Positions 8,159-18,425 of a stretch of DNA of 64,000 bases are shown here, in pieces; positions within the stretch are counted from its first letter, which is position 1; every line of letters starts with the position of its first letter. The notes beneath the pieces were generated by a model. The model had not been told where the DNA came from. It was given only the letters and a program-made list of their open reading frames with translations, and searched no databases. The position numbers and the translations under genes were made by a program. Origin of the DNA: Chryseolinea lacunae. GTDB taxonomy: Bacteria; Bacteroidota; Bacteroidia; Cytophagales; Cyclobacteriaceae. The DNA is taken from NCBI RefSeq assembly GCF_016735595.1, contig NZ_JAERRB010000001.1, positions 62,001 through 126,000 of the forward strand. Reading direction: 5' to 3'.

Positions 8159-9361
8159 TTACATGATAACCACCAGCGCAGCGCCCAGAAAATTTCCTTT
8201 TTTAAACGTGACGCCATCGGTGTAGCCGTTCACGCCGGCACCTTCCTGTGCGATGTAGTGCACGCTGATTTTAAAATTGCGTTGGTTAAGATACCAGTTC
8301 ACACCGGCGTCGTAGAGACGATCGCGACCTGTGAATTGGCCGGCGGCATCGCCACTGTAGTCGGTGATCATGAAGCAGGGCTCCAGAAAATATTTGTCTG
8401 CCACAATGAGGTTGTAGCCAGCGCGAATGTGGCCGGTTTGCGCGTGCGTAGACGTTCCTTCTTTGGTTCTGTCGAGCCAGGCCCACTCGCCATCGAGGTT
8501 CAGGTTCTTAAAGTTCAGCAACACGTCGAAGCCGTTGATGTGGCTGTTTGAAAAAATGTCGGTGCCACCTTGCTGCGAGCTGAAGCCCGCAATGGTGATG
8601 CCGTTGCGCTTGTTGAAAAAGTTGTTGGTCTCGTAGTTGATGGAATACGTTTTCTTTTCGGGGTCGCCAAAGGTGAGGGCGATGCGTTCCACCATGAGCG
8701 GCGACCAGTTCTTGCCCGAGCTTTCCGGAAAGTTTTTGGTGTCGGCTGCCGTGGTCATGTTGTTAAAAATGCCGGCATTGTAGGTCAATGAAAAATTACC
8801 CTTTGTTTTTGTACCACCCACGTTCAGCCCTGCGGCGCGGCCGTAGTTCTTTCCGTCCATGTGCTGGCGAATGTAGGTTTGGGATACGGATTTGTCGAGG
8901 GAGTTCACGTTGATGTCGCCCGTGATACATTCGCGGCTGATCTGGGGTTGAAGATAACCCACCGTAATAAACGCCATTTCGTTGTTGGTGACGCGCGTGG
9001 TCACGAAGGCATCCAGAATGCCGAGTGTGCCGGTGTTGGTGGCACCCCGCACAGAGCTGAGTTTGTCTTTGCCAAGATTGTCTAACTGCACCGTGAGCAC
9101 ATAGCTGACACGCTTGTAGGGCTTGCCCTTAAATCCGAAGCGCGCGCGACGCAACATAAAGCTCATGCGGTCTTGTGCAGCTTCCAGTGGACCATTGGCC
9201 GCGAACTGGGCTTTTTCACCAGAGGAGTAGGCGCCCCAAAACTGAACGCTCGCTGTGGGCTGAACAAATTTGAAAAGGCTGTCGGGCTTAATCCAATAGT
9301 TTTCCTGTGCCATGGCCGTTGTGGCCAGTAGCATGAGTACAAATCCTGGTAATCGTTTCAC
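8159..9361 (-). CDS. OprO/OprP-like outer membrane porin
   Basis: A 400-residue outer membrane protein with a cleavable signal peptide (MKRLPGFVLMLLATTAMA) and beta-strand sequence throughout. The pattern RMSFMLRRARFGFKGKPYKRVSYVLTVQ and the C-terminal strand LGAALVVIM resemble the phosphate-selective porin O/P family. The start codon is GTG. It begins 17 bp after the Cache/GAF sensor gene ends, so the two are probably one operon, linking uptake to sensing of a small ligand. Substrate is not deducible. Confidence 0.8.
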   Translation of the reverse strand: MKRLPGFVLMLLATTAMAQENYWIKPDSLFKFVQPTASVQFWGAYSSGEKAQFAANGPLEAAQDRMSFMLRRARFGFKGKPYKRVSYVLTVQLDNLGKDKLSSVRGATNTGTLGILDAFVTTRVTNNEMAFITVGYLQPQISRECITGDINVNSLDKSVSQTYIRQHMDGKNYGRAAGLNVGGTKTKGNFSLTYNAGIFNNMTTAADTKNFPESSGKNWSPLMVERIALTFGDPEKKTYSINYETNNFFNKRNGITIAGFSSQQGGTDIFSNSHINGFDVLLNFKNLNLDGEWAWLDRTKEGTSTHAQTGHIRAGYNLIVADKYFLEPCFMITDYSGDAAGQFTGRDRLYDAGVNWYLNQRNFKISVHYIAQEGAGVNGYTDGVTFKKGNFLGAALVVIM

Positions 9362-9378
9362 GTATTGGTAGATGGTGA

Positions 9379-11142
9379 TTATACTGTTTCGAATTCAGAC
9401 GCTTCAATGGCTTCGTTGCTCTTTGTGTCTGTGGCGGGCAAGCCGCGTTTGAGGCGCTCGTTTTCTTTTTCGAGTTCCACCTGGCGACGACGCATCTGTT
9501 CAGAAGTTGCCTGCAACTCTTCCTGATTCTGACGCAGTTCTTCTTCCTGCGCTTTCATCTCTTCAGACATTTGCTGGCTTTGTTCCAACAGGCGTTTGGT
9601 GCGCTCGTTGATCTGCACCGTAGCCACCGTGCTGGCAATGCTTTGTGCTATTTTTTCGATGAAGGCAATTTCGTGATCGCGGAACACTTTGAACGACGCC
9701 ATCTCCAGCACACCATAAACCGATTCGTTATAGAGCAACGGCACAATGAGCAAGGTGCGGGGCACGGCTTCGCCAAGTCCCGACGTGATGGTCACATATT
9801 CCTGTGGCACTTCGCGGAGGTGCAGGGTGCCGCGTTCCAGCACACACTGTCCAACCAGGCCTTCGCCGATGCCGACGCGTTTTTTCAAAAACTTCTTCCG
9901 GTCATAGGCATACGCTGCCGTCAGCTCCAGCCACTGATCTTCGGGACCATTGCCTTCTTCGAGAATGAAGAGTGCAGCCTGGTTCACACCCAGATACTTC
10001 ACCAGTTCTTTGATGATTTCGTGTGCCAGCTCTTTGGTGTCGCTGTTGTTGCGGCGAAGCACATCGCCCAAGGAGGCCATACCTTCGTTTGCCCAATCGC
10101 GAATGCTTTTTTCGTCGGCTGCTTTTTTCAGGTTGTCGCGCATTTCCAACAGCTCGTTGCCGAGAATGTCTTCTTTGCTCAGCGGGGTGAACTCCTGTGT
10201 GAGGTTGCCTACGCCAATTTCTTTGGCAAAGTTTGTATACGAAGCGAGACCGGAAACCACGGCGTTGAGCGACTGTGTCATGGAGCCTATTTCATCTTTA
10301 CGATCCACGGTCACTTCGTCCACTTTGCGACCTTCGGCCAATTGTTCGAGCTTGTCTTTGATTTGCAGAATGGCATTGGTCAACGCCTTGCTGAAGTAAA
10401 TCGATACCGTGAGGCCCACGGCAAGAATGATTACCGCCAGGGCGATAATAAAGAATATCATCTGACCGATTTGTGAATTGAGATCGGCTTGTTTGTCTGC
10501 CACGGCTTTGTCGATGGCATCTGTATAGAATCCCGTAGACACGATCCAGCCCAGTGGCTTGTAGAGTCGTGAATATGAAATTTTGTTATCCACTTCTTCT
10601 GTGCCGGGCTTCTTCATCACATACTCCACAAACGCATCGCCGTTGGCATTGGAAAGTTCGGCGCGCACCTGGTAGATGTTGCGTCCTTTTCCCTTTTCAA
10701 CATTGTGTTTCGGGTCGTCCAACACTTTGCCTTTCTGATCTTTCTTCTCCGCATGCATAAGCATGGTTGGGAAAGGAACTTTGTTGTCGGTCACCCAGAA
10801 GTAGCCTTCGCCTTTGTCAAAGCGAATGGCCGAAAGTTCTTTCAGCGTGCGTTCCATCAGCGCAGGGCTCATGGTCATCTTCGCCTGTGTAGAGTCGGCG
10901 TGGGCGTTATAGCGGTCGATGGAATCCTGCAGGTGTTTGTGTTGCACTTCAATCATGCCATAGGCAATGTCGGTGATGTGCTTGAGGTAGAGTTTCAGTT
11001 TACCAAGCTCTTCATCGTGATAGGACGCGATGTCGGTGTTGGCCTTGCTTCTGATCTTGTAGATGGCCACGGTGCTGATAAACACGGTTGGAACCAGCAA
11101 GGCCAGGCTAATGAGGAGGGTGATTTTTTGTCTAAGCTTCAT
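9379..11142 (-). CDS. Cache-HAMP-GAF membrane sensor without kinase or methyl-accepting domain
   Basis: A 587-residue membrane sensor. In order it shows transmembrane helix 1 (about 8-28), a periplasmic single-Cache domain (about 35-215, with GYFWVTD and GRNIYQVRAEL), transmembrane helix 2 (about 227-250), a HAMP linker (about 250-300), a GAF domain (about 370-510, ending LIVPLLYNESVYGVLEMAS) and a glutamate/glutamine-rich coiled coil (about 515-570). There is no histidine kinase, GGDEF or methyl-accepting output, so signalling must pass through a partner or the coiled coil. Cotranscribed with the downstream porin gene. Domain assignments are confident; the output is unknown. Confidence 0.85.
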   Translation of the reverse strand: MKLRQKITLLISLALLVPTVFISTVAIYKIRSKANTDIASYHDEELGKLKLYLKHITDIAYGMIEVQHKHLQDSIDRYNAHADSTQAKMTMSPALMERTLKELSAIRFDKGEGYFWVTDNKVPFPTMLMHAEKKDQKGKVLDDPKHNVEKGKGRNIYQVRAELSNANGDAFVEYVMKKPGTEEVDNKISYSRLYKPLGWIVSTGFYTDAIDKAVADKQADLNSQIGQMIFFIIALAVIILAVGLTVSIYFSKALTNAILQIKDKLEQLAEGRKVDEVTVDRKDEIGSMTQSLNAVVSGLASYTNFAKEIGVGNLTQEFTPLSKEDILGNELLEMRDNLKKAADEKSIRDWANEGMASLGDVLRRNNSDTKELAHEIIKELVKYLGVNQAALFILEEGNGPEDQWLELTAAYAYDRKKFLKKRVGIGEGLVGQCVLERGTLHLREVPQEYVTITSGLGEAVPRTLLIVPLLYNESVYGVLEMASFKVFRDHEIAFIEKIAQSIASTVATVQINERTKRLLEQSQQMSEEMKAQEEELRQNQEELQATSEQMRRRQVELEKENERLKRGLPATDTKSNEAIEASEFETV

Positions 11143-11633
11143 AGTGGGGGGAGTCTAACTACGTCATTCAGTGTGTAAAGGTCTATACAGATGGGATGGT
11201 GCCCGTATCCCGATTATTAAAAGGGAGGATTGGGTTAGTGAAAGGCCTGTGGGCCGAGCGAGTGGCAATGTGGCAACTGGATTTCATCATCTCTTATTAT
11301 GAAACCCACAAGCTAATTACCGTTCGTATGAAAAGCTGGTGCGTCGCCTCTGCGGCGCTGTTTATCCACGCTGTTCTCTATACTGAAGATAGTCACCTCT
11401 GCACCATAACCAAAAGCAAACACCCGTATTTTTAAGCGCCCAGCAATGCTTTTCAAGCTATCCCATACCATTGCTGTCAATACAATTGAAGCCCTCTAAA
11501 CGAACAAAGAGAGTTTGTTCATTGGGCGTACATGAATGACGAAGGTGCCACTTCAACGGATTGCAATCAACCTAAAACGAAGCGAGCCATAGATGTTTCC
11601 ATGGCTCGCGTTCTTTTTTTGTGTTATCGCTTC
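11143..11633. other. Intergenic region, no gene recognised
   Basis: About 490 bp upstream of the sensor gene and downstream of the small lipoprotein gene. It holds the sensor promoter and a strong hairpin at 11582-11609. A 79-codon frame at 11196-11435 on the plus strand has no signal peptide, family resemblance or plausible composition and is not called. Confidence 0.5.
11582..11609. terminator. Bidirectional intrinsic terminator
   Basis: GCGAGCCAT at 11582-11590 pairs exactly with ATGGCTCGC at 11601-11609 across a 10-base loop. A T-run follows on the plus strand (11611-11620) and a shorter T-rich stretch on the minus strand. It lies just downstream of the lipoprotein gene stop at 11634, so it most likely ends that minus-strand transcript. 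Confidence 0.7.
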
Positions 11634-12080
11634 TCACTTCTTCAACAGCTCGAACAACGCCGCTTCTTCTTTGGGAGCCGTGGCATAGAACGATGTGGCG
11701 GGAGTCTTCAACGACTTGTCGTAGAAGTCGAAGAAGACCGTGTCGTCAGGATAAAGAAACGTGGTGCGCAGCAAGGGCACGTTGGCCATCTTCTTCATGA
11801 TCTCGCCTTCGTCGGGAAGACTGGCTGCGAGGGTGATGATGGTGGCAATCTGATCGACCTCCGTAATTTCCCGGATGCTTTGGGGTGGTGTTTCATCGGA
11901 GGCATCCGACATCTTTGCGTAATACTCAACGATCACCTTGTCGCAGGGGCGAAGTTTGAACGTTTCGGTGTAGTGTTTGTTCATTTTTTTTGTGTCCGTT
12001 AAAGGCGCCTGCGGCGTGTGGCAGGCCGTTAGCATCAACCACGCGATGCCCGCCGCCAGGATGGATTTTTGTTTCGTCAT
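11634..12080 (-). CDS. Small lipoprotein, function unknown
   Basis: A 148-residue protein with a lipoprotein signal, MTKQKSILAAGIAWLMLTAC, the cysteine being the lipidation site. The ATG at 12080 is chosen because it places the signal peptide at the N-terminus; the frame extends 22 codons further upstream without a signal. The mature part is mixed alpha/beta (RPCDKVIVEYYAKMSDASD, FLYPDDTVFFDFYDKS) with no recognised family. Followed by a hairpin terminator, so it is monocistronic. Confidence 0.7.
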   Translation of the reverse strand: MTKQKSILAAGIAWLMLTACHTPQAPLTDTKKMNKHYTETFKLRPCDKVIVEYYAKMSDASDETPPQSIREITEVDQIATIITLAASLPDEGEIMKKMANVPLLRTTFLYPDDTVFFDFYDKSLKTPATSFYATAPKEEAALFELLKK

Positions 12081-12328
12081 GGCAGCAAAAGTAGCCAGGT
12101 TTTCAATATTCCCGAAGTCCAATTTTTCGGGCCGACCCGAATACACCTACCGCCAAAAAAGGGAGGAAAAAAGCACGGTCCGGGACACGGTTTTCATGTC
12201 GTCCTGAATTGGGATGGGCAGTAAAAAAAAGGTTTCTCCCCACGGATTTGTTTCACGCACAATATGTTATTGCTCTAGTATTTTTATTGTAATTTTAGAC
12301 TCCAAAACGAAATTGGTCAAATAATTAG

Positions 12329-12937
12329 ATGAGTGTGATAGTCATTTCCAAAGACGAACTGATACGGGTGGAGGTCCTCAAAGCCTCCCGGAATCTGTTT
12401 CAGCGCTTTGGTCTTTTCAAGACCACGATGGAAGACATCGCCAAGGCCGTTGGGAAAGGAAAAAGCACGCTCTACTACTACTACGAAAGCAAAGACGAGA
12501 TCTTCGACGCCGTGATCCGCGAAGACATGCAGGAAGTGTTCAGCCAGGTAAAAGCCGCCGTCGAAAAGGCAGGCACGGCCGAAGAAAAGCTGCGCATGTT
12601 CACCACCAGCAAGATCAGGGCCATCAACCAAAAGGCCAACCTCTACAGCATCGTCTTCGGCGAGATCTCCGAAAACCCCCAGCTTGTTAAAGCCCTCAAG
12701 AAAAACTACGAAGCCCAGGAGCTGCAACTGCTCCGCGACATTCTGCTGTTTGGCATCGCCAACGACGAATTCAAGCGCATTGGCGACGACGACCTCGACG
12801 ACCTGAGCCACATCATGCTCAGCGCCACCCGTGGCATCGAAATGGGCCTGCTCGAAGATTGCCGCATCAAAAAAATGGGCGACCGTCTCGAAGTGATCCT
12901 TGACCTCATCTGTCACGGCATCAAGCAACCTCACTGA
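12329..12937 (+). CDS. TetR/AcrR-family transcriptional regulator
   Basis: A 202-residue repressor with an N-terminal helix-turn-helix (FKTTMEDIAKAVGKGKSTLYYYY, about 30-55) and an all-helical ligand domain. It is encoded convergently with the 11-gene sphingolipid operon, whose last gene ends 42 bp away. Control of that operon is possible but not shown, since the operon promoter is 11 kb away. Upstream, TAATTTTA at 12290-12297 with TATTG about 17 bp earlier loosely resembles a Bacteroidota promoter. Confidence 0.9.
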   Translation: MSVIVISKDELIRVEVLKASRNLFQRFGLFKTTMEDIAKAVGKGKSTLYYYYESKDEIFDAVIREDMQEVFSQVKAAVEKAGTAEEKLRMFTTSKIRAINQKANLYSIVFGEISENPQLVKALKKNYEAQELQLLRDILLFGIANDEFKRIGDDDLDDLSHIMLSATRGIEMGLLEDCRIKKMGDRLEVILDLICHGIKQPH

Positions 12938-12979
12938 GTCGCTCCACTCCTTTCTACATTTCTATTGCCGAATGAACGC

Positions 12980-13933
12980 TCAGGAAATGAGCGCCCGATA
13001 GCGATCCACAAACCCCGAGAAGGTTTTGTTTTTTGCATACAACACACTGAACACCGCGATGCCCAACGCCGCGATGGCAATGCCTGCAAACACATCCAGG
13101 ATGTAGTGGTGTCCTGAATAAACCGCGGCAAGCCAGATGCCCACCGTGATAATGCCAAACACAAATGTCATGTATCCCATCCTGCTTTTCCAGGCATAAT
13201 AAAACACCACCAACGGATAGGCCGAATGCAGCGAAGGCATGGCCGCAAACACATTGGAACCCTTTGTGTATAGTGATTGAAAAATGGTGATGTTGAAAAA
13301 ATGATCGAAGCGAACAAGACCGGCCGTGTTGCCGCGGGTGCCCGACAAAAATTCAAATCCGTGTTCCTTCACATACCAAGGCGGTGCCGCCGGATAGGAA
13401 TAATACACCACAAAGCCCAACAAGTTTGTTAACAGGAACGTGAGCGCAAACTTCAGAAACTGTGCTTTGTCGGTAAAGAACAAATAGGTACCAAACGCCA
13501 GAGGCACCGGAATCCAGCAGAGATAAAACAATCCCGACACCACGTCGCCCGCGGCAAAGCTGTGTTTGTCCCAATACTCGTTTGGTGTGAGCACCGTGTT
13601 GCCTTCTTTAATACCAAACAGTTTTGCTTCGGCATGATAGAGGCCTTCGATGTGCACATCGTTGAAACGATAGTTTGGAAACGCCTTCATGTAGTCGAAG
13701 ATGATCCAGAACACAATGAAGACGGAAAAGCCGAGTATGAATTTACGGGTTGGTACCGACGCTATATAGAGCGCGCTAAACACAAGAACCAACACCAATT
13801 GATCGGCCTTGAAGCCGAGCAAAAGAAACGAAGTCAACAAATACGTTGCTGAGATAATGCCGGCGGTCATCGCGTGCCGCCAGAATGCTCCGCGGGTCAC
13901 TGCTTCCACCGGGTAGTCCAGGTTATTTTTCAA
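12980..13933 (-). CDS. PAP2-family enzyme, inositol phosphorylceramide synthase-like
   Basis: Predicted to move phosphoinositol from a phosphatidylinositol donor to ceramide, the last step of the operon. The 317-residue multi-pass membrane protein shows the AUR1/IPC-synthase-like motifs: YSYPAAPPWY (about 178-187), MPSLHSAYP with H236, and YSGHHYILD with H276 and D280 in the family's catalytic spacing. The likely start is a TTG overlapping the hydroxylase gene by 11 bp; an internal ATG at 13870 would remove part of the N-terminus. A 6-bp stem hairpin spans the stop codon (12977-12993). A generic PAP2 lipid phosphatase is the alternative, but context favours IPC synthase. Confidence 0.82.
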   Translation of the reverse strand: MKNNLDYPVEAVTRGAFWRHAMTAGIISATYLLTSFLLLGFKADQLVLVLVFSALYIASVPTRKFILGFSVFIVFWIIFDYMKAFPNYRFNDVHIEGLYHAEAKLFGIKEGNTVLTPNEYWDKHSFAAGDVVSGLFYLCWIPVPLAFGTYLFFTDKAQFLKFALTFLLTNLLGFVVYYSYPAAPPWYVKEHGFEFLSGTRGNTAGLVRFDHFFNITIFQSLYTKGSNVFAAMPSLHSAYPLVVFYYAWKSRMGYMTFVFGIITVGIWLAAVYSGHHYILDVFAGIAIAALGIAVFSVLYAKNKTFSGFVDRYRALIS

Positions 13934-14540
13934 AATCCGATCCGAATATTTTATCCCACAAGGCAGAGCTCACACCATAGCCCTTGTTGGGGTCGCCATA
14001 GTGATGCTGCATGTGGTGTTGCTTTAATTTTTTCCAGAATGCGCTTTTAAACGTAGCGTGGTGCATGGCATAATGCGATATGTCATAAAAAAGATAGCCC
14101 GCAATGAACGCCGCGAAAAACGCGGGCACCCATAAGGCCGGCATTAACCACGCAAACAAAAAGTAAAATCCGGTAGACAGCGGAATGCTCACCGACGGGG
14201 GCAGCACCAGCCGCATGGCGTCGTTGGGATAGTCGTGGTGCACGCCGTGGAAAATGAAATGCAACCGGCTTCCCCACTTCGACTTGGGTTCGAAATGAAA
14301 GATGAAACGGTGCATGATGTATTCGGTGAGGGTCCAGAACAACAGGCCACCGCCTGCGCTGGCAATGAACGTGAGCACATCGTTGTGCAACACAAAAACG
14401 GCGCGGTACATAAAGTACAGGATCACGGGGATAAAAATGAACAGGGGCACGCTGAAATGTACTTTTGAAAGCGGTTCCAACAGATCGCTTTTGAACATAC
14501 GCGTCGATTCCTTTGCGTTGGATACATAACTCTTCTTCAT
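13923..14540 (-). CDS. Fatty acid hydroxylase-superfamily membrane enzyme (sphingolipid hydroxylase)
   Basis: Di-iron membrane oxygenase, 205 residues from the ATG at 14540, which leaves a 10-bp gap after the DUF4833 gene. The histidine boxes are complete: HRFIFH (77-82), HFIFHGVHHDYP (94-102), DISHYAMHH (154-161) and HHMQHH (175-180). The HGVHHDYPND box is typical of the Scs7/FA2H type that adds a 2-hydroxyl to the ceramide acyl chain. Its place between ceramide-forming genes and the IPC-synthase-like gene fits that role. The exact carbon hydroxylated is inference. Confidence 0.88.
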   Translation of the reverse strand: MKKSYVSNAKESTRMFKSDLLEPLSKVHFSVPLFIFIPVILYFMYRAVFVLHNDVLTFIASAGGGLLFWTLTEYIMHRFIFHFEPKSKWGSRLHFIFHGVHHDYPNDAMRLVLPPSVSIPLSTGFYFLFAWLMPALWVPAFFAAFIAGYLFYDISHYAMHHATFKSAFWKKLKQHHMQHHYGDPNKGYGVSSALWDKIFGSDFEK

Positions 14541-14550
14541 GACCTCTAGA

Positions 14551-15105
14551 TTAAGGTTTAAAGGTTTGAATAATTTCTTTTCCGGTGCTGGGGTCAACAC
14601 CCTTCACCTGAGCGCAAACCACATTGGGAAACCAGAAAGTTCCACCTTCGATTTGCAAAAATACACGACTTACCTCGATTTGTTTACCATTGACGGTTGC
14701 CAAAATGTGATAGCGGTTGTCGCGGGCCGAACGCGTGAGGTAGAACGGGAGCTTCTTGTAGGACACAAACCGCAACTCGAACGTGTTGTTCTCCAGCTTT
14801 TTGGTCTTCAGTCCATAGGCATAGTGCTGTTGAATATACGAAAGATCTTCTTTCTGGCCCTGCTCGCCATAGCGCAACCAATAGACCGACACCGGGTCCT
14901 CTTCGTCGGGCTCACCCTCGCTGAGGTTCACGGCATACATGATGGTGTTGGTGTTGGGTGTGCGCTGAACATAGAACAGCGTGTTGGCATCGCTGGGCGG
15001 TGTCGGGAAATGACTGCCCACCGTACACTCGCAGGTTTCCGCTTTGGGTACCTCCGAAACCGGTGCGCCTGCCAGGGTGATCAGCAAACTAATCAGAAAA
15101 TTCAT
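14551..15105 (-). CDS. DUF4833-like secreted protein
   Basis: A 184-residue protein with an N-terminal signal-like segment (MNFLISLLITLAGAPVS). The body carries FYVQRTPNTNTIMYAVN, DPVSVYWLRYGEQG and QQHYAYGLK stretches that I recall as DUF4833 features. Probably periplasmic. It sits 15 bp after the CDP-alcohol phosphatidyltransferase gene stop and 10 bp before the hydroxylase start, so it belongs to the lipid operon. No catalytic motif was seen; a lipid-binding or accessory role is only a guess. Confidence 0.75.
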   Translation of the reverse strand: MNFLISLLITLAGAPVSEVPKAETCECTVGSHFPTPPSDANTLFYVQRTPNTNTIMYAVNLSEGEPDEEDPVSVYWLRYGEQGQKEDLSYIQQHYAYGLKTKKLENNTFELRFVSYKKLPFYLTRSARDNRYHILATVNGKQIEVSRVFLQIEGGTFWFPNVVCAQVKGVDPSTGKEIIQTFKP

Positions 15106-15120
15106 GGTCCACTCCTTCGC

Positions 15121-15864
15121 TTAAGATCCTTTCTCGTCCAATGCCTTGCGGGCTTCCTGAAGCCGCTTGAATGCCGTGATGTTGGTGAGCACTGCCATGA
15201 TCGTTAACGGTATGGTGAAGATCGATATGGTCTCGAATACCTGGAATGGAATGCCCGGCACAAACAGCTTGTAGTCACCTCCGATGTAGTAGGACGTGAT
15301 GCCACAGGCTATGGCCGACAAGCCCACCAGCACCACGCGCTCGGGGCGTTGCATCAGGCCGCCTTTCACCTCCACGCCAAGCCCTTCGGCCCGCGCCCGG
15401 ATGTAACTCACCATCATCGACCCGATGAGGGCGATGAATGCAAACAGCGAACTGAGAAAATAATGATGGCCGATCAGGTAATAGCAGATGCCGAGAAACA
15501 TGATCAGTTCACTGTAACGGTCCAGCACAGAATCATAGAGCGCACCAAAGGTCGAGCTCATGTTGCCGAGGCGGGCCACCTGGCCGTCGAGCATGTCGAA
15601 CAAGCCGGCAAACAGAATGAGCGCTCCGGCCCATCCCACATATTCCAGCTCGCCGCGGTTGCCTTCTTCGGCACCCGCCACAAAGACGGCCGCCACACCC
15701 ACGTTCAACACCAACCCCACCGTGGTGACGGCGTTTGGTGTGAAGCCGATGCGCACGAGAAACTTCACAAAGGGATTGATCACTTTGTAAATCAATTGTT
15801 GCAACACGATGCGAAGCGGTGGCTTCTGCATGCCTTGTATGGAACCGGGGGTAGTTGTACTCAT
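15121..15864 (-). CDS. CDP-alcohol phosphatidyltransferase (probable phosphatidylinositol-phosphate synthase)
   Basis: Joins CDP-diacylglycerol to an alcohol, here most likely inositol-3-phosphate. The 247-residue multi-pass protein carries the full family signature D90-x2-D93-G-x2-A-R-x8-G107-x3-D111-x3-D115. The ATG at 15864 is preferred because it clears the upstream stop by 4 bp; a start ten codons earlier is possible. The inositol assignment rests on the operon also encoding inositol-3-phosphate synthase, a PgpA-type phosphatase and an IPC-synthase-like enzyme. Phosphatidylglycerophosphate synthesis is the main alternative. Confidence 0.88.
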   Translation of the reverse strand: MSTTTPGSIQGMQKPPLRIVLQQLIYKVINPFVKFLVRIGFTPNAVTTVGLVLNVGVAAVFVAGAEEGNRGELEYVGWAGALILFAGLFDMLDGQVARLGNMSSTFGALYDSVLDRYSELIMFLGICYYLIGHHYFLSSLFAFIALIGSMMVSYIRARAEGLGVEVKGGLMQRPERVVLVGLSAIACGITSYYIGGDYKLFVPGIPFQVFETISIFTIPLTIMAVLTNITAFKRLQEARKALDEKGS

Positions 15865-15868
15865 AATC

Positions 15869-18409
15869 CTAGAAATCAAATTTAAATCTTGCACGAATGC
15901 CCCACTGCGACACGTTCGGGTGGTCGAGGTAAGTCAATCGCTTCACCATATCAACACGGATCAGCTTGAAAATGTTGGCTACACCCACGCTGGCCTCGAT
16001 GTAGGGTTCTTTTGAAAGGGAAAACGTTGTGGTCTCGCCTTCAGGGTTCATCGGGAACACGAACGTGGTCGGGTTATACTGCGGATTGTTTTCATTGCGT
16101 ATGCCCCCATACAACACCTTCAGTGTGGCCACTTCGCGCCACTTCAGTTTTTTCAGTAACGGAATTTTATTAAAAATAAATCCATTGAAGTAATGATCAA
16201 AATTCACGCTGACATACTGGTCGCTCACAAACTCGAGGAAGTTCATGAGGTTATAGGATTGCAGCTGATAGGAATACGTTTGGTTGGCGCGGTGTATGGC
16301 CAGCAGCGGAAAGGGAACCTTGCCAAAGATGTAACCGGTTTCTGCCACCACATCGGTGTAGCCAAACTGCGACAGGTAAAAACGTTTGAACACGTTCACC
16401 GCCACCGATTGATAGTTGTATTCACTATTGAACAATCCCTTCACACCCGCAATGGTACGTATCGTGAAAATAGGATACTTGTTGGGAATGGGAATGCGAT
16501 ATGCTTTGCCTTGATAGAATTGCTCGCCCGGCGCCCAACGCAATTCCAATGAAAGTTCGGTGGTCGTGACTTGCGGAACGGTGATGGTTGCATCCTGATT
16601 GTTGACCTGATAATACAATCCTCCCGCCGGCGCCTGACGCCAGTTCTTGAAGCCCAGGCGATACGAGAAGTGACTGTCGTACTCATGCACGTAGTCGATG
16701 TTGTAGATGTCGTTATAGAGCCACTTGTCGTTCACCCCGCGCTTGAACGACAGGAGGAAGTTGTCTTCCTGCACAAACTGAAGTTCCTGGCCCGGAATTT
16801 TGGTGTCGCGCTGGTAGCTGAGCCGCAGCGTGTGCGTAGGAAATTGCCAGATGGATTTGCCGGTGAACGAATAGGTAGCACTGAGAAAATATTTCCACTT
16901 CTCGTCCTTGAAGCCATAGGCACCATAGGTTTCAAAATACAGCCGCTCGTTAAACTTGGGCGTGGTGCGACCGCCCACACGGAGTCTGAATCCTTCCACG
17001 GGGTTGAAGCTATAGAAGGTGTTGACAGGACCAATCTCCCACCAGCCAAAGCTTTTGTAGCCGGCCAGCAACAACGTGGCAATGTCCATGGTGCGCTTAA
17101 ACGACGGCACCTTCTGAAGACTGTCGATATTCTGATATACTTTCGATTCGGCCACCGACAGTGAGTCGTGGCGGTTTGAAAGCCAGAAGTCATCTTTGTG
17201 TTTTTCCGAATCCTCCAGCGAGGTCTTGCTGTCGCCTTCGTAGAATTTTGGTTCGCGTGGCGAATTCACGGTGAAGTCTTTGTAGGACACCACACGTTCG
17301 CCATACAATCCTCCTCCCCCTCTGGAAAGTCCGAAGTCAGCACGCATGCGGCTCTTCACCATCTGATAGCGACCGTCCTTGGTTTGTTCAAAGTCCTGAT
17401 CGATATACAACTCGCGCACCCAGTTCAGGTTTATGTTTTTGTTCACCGACATCTCCACCTTCTGCACGGCAAAGTTGCTATCGAGTGTCACAAACAATTT
17501 TCCCTGGAACAAAAAGTCGGCAGAGTTACGAGGCACAAACACCAGCTCGGCGAGGTTGGGTGTTTGATTCTTCAGTGTGTCGGTGATGTAGAATTTATAG
17601 AAGGTCGGTGCGCCATCGGCGATAGGGCTAAGAAACTGATTGGTCAACAACTGGATGTTGTTGTCGTAGATATCAATGTCGTTATACAGGTAGTTGAGGT
17701 ATGTACTCAACCCCTGGTTGTCGATGTAGTCGTCGAAGCTCACCTTCTGGTGGGCCTTGGTCACATCAATTTTCTTTTCGGGTGTGCGACGGTAGTAGCG
17801 GTCGCTCAGGGTTTCCTGCAGATAGATGGGCAAGAGTGCCTTGCCGGGAATGGACGTGGTGTCTACGTTTTCAAAGAGCCACTTGTATTTTTTGAAGAGC
17901 TTGCGTTCTCTGAATTTGTCGGACATGTTGCTGAGCGACATCTGGAGCTTTTCGTATTCTTCATATTCGGCATAGTCGAAATGCTCCATGCGGTTCTGAC
18001 GTTTGTGCGAAATCATTTCGCGCACAAGGTCCACCGCGGGGTTGTCTTTGTTCCGGTAGCGTTCTTTCACTTTGCCCGACGTGACCACCACTTCTTCCAG
18101 CACTTTGGCATCGGGCGATAGTTTCACGTTGAGCTCCTGCGTTTCGCCGGGCTTGATTTTTTTCACCAGGGTCTTATAGCCGAGGAATGAAAAATGGAGG
18201 TTTACATTTTCGAGGTTCGGGGTGTGGATAACATACTTGCCCTCGATGTCGGTGACACTTCCCACGGTGGTGCCTTCATAGAAAACGTTCACGAACGGCA
18301 ATGCCTCTTTCGTTTCCGCGTCGGTCACCACGCCACGCACAGTGGTGCTCTGACCATATCCGGCACCATACCCCCATAACAACCCTACGACCAGAACGAT
18401 TCTATACAT
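15869..18409 (-). CDS. CarboxypepD_reg and DUF5686 outer membrane protein
   Basis: An 846-residue outer membrane protein. The ATG at 18409 gives a clean signal peptide ([21 protein letters not shown]); a further in-frame ATG lies at 18439. Residues about 22-105 are a carboxypeptidase-regulatory-like domain ([20 protein letters not shown]), the rest matches DUF5686 with a long C-terminal beta-barrel ending RARFKFDF. It lacks a TonB plug. It lies between GtrA and the CDP-alcohol phosphatidyltransferase, with spacing under 20 bp, so it is part of the sphingolipid operon. An envelope or lipid-export role is inference from context. Confidence 0.8.
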   Translation of the reverse strand: MYRIVLVVGLLWGYGAGYGQSTTVRGVVTDAETKEALPFVNVFYEGTTVGSVTDIEGKYVIHTPNLENVNLHFSFLGYKTLVKKIKPGETQELNVKLSPDAKVLEEVVVTSGKVKERYRNKDNPAVDLVREMISHKRQNRMEHFDYAEYEEYEKLQMSLSNMSDKFRERKLFKKYKWLFENVDTTSIPGKALLPIYLQETLSDRYYRRTPEKKIDVTKAHQKVSFDDYIDNQGLSTYLNYLYNDIDIYDNNIQLLTNQFLSPIADGAPTFYKFYITDTLKNQTPNLAELVFVPRNSADFLFQGKLFVTLDSNFAVQKVEMSVNKNINLNWVRELYIDQDFEQTKDGRYQMVKSRMRADFGLSRGGGGLYGERVVSYKDFTVNSPREPKFYEGDSKTSLEDSEKHKDDFWLSNRHDSLSVAESKVYQNIDSLQKVPSFKRTMDIATLLLAGYKSFGWWEIGPVNTFYSFNPVEGFRLRVGGRTTPKFNERLYFETYGAYGFKDEKWKYFLSATYSFTGKSIWQFPTHTLRLSYQRDTKIPGQELQFVQEDNFLLSFKRGVNDKWLYNDIYNIDYVHEYDSHFSYRLGFKNWRQAPAGGLYYQVNNQDATITVPQVTTTELSLELRWAPGEQFYQGKAYRIPIPNKYPIFTIRTIAGVKGLFNSEYNYQSVAVNVFKRFYLSQFGYTDVVAETGYIFGKVPFPLLAIHRANQTYSYQLQSYNLMNFLEFVSDQYVSVNFDHYFNGFIFNKIPLLKKLKWREVATLKVLYGGIRNENNPQYNPTTFVFPMNPEGETTTFSLSKEPYIEASVGVANIFKLIRVDMVKRLTYLDHPNVSQWGIRARFKFDF

Positions 18410-18425
18410 AACGAACGCTTGCCTG

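Noticed and set aside
11196-11435. 79-codon plus-strand frame between genes
   Set aside because: No family resemblance, signal peptide or conserved feature; likely chance in an intergenic region.
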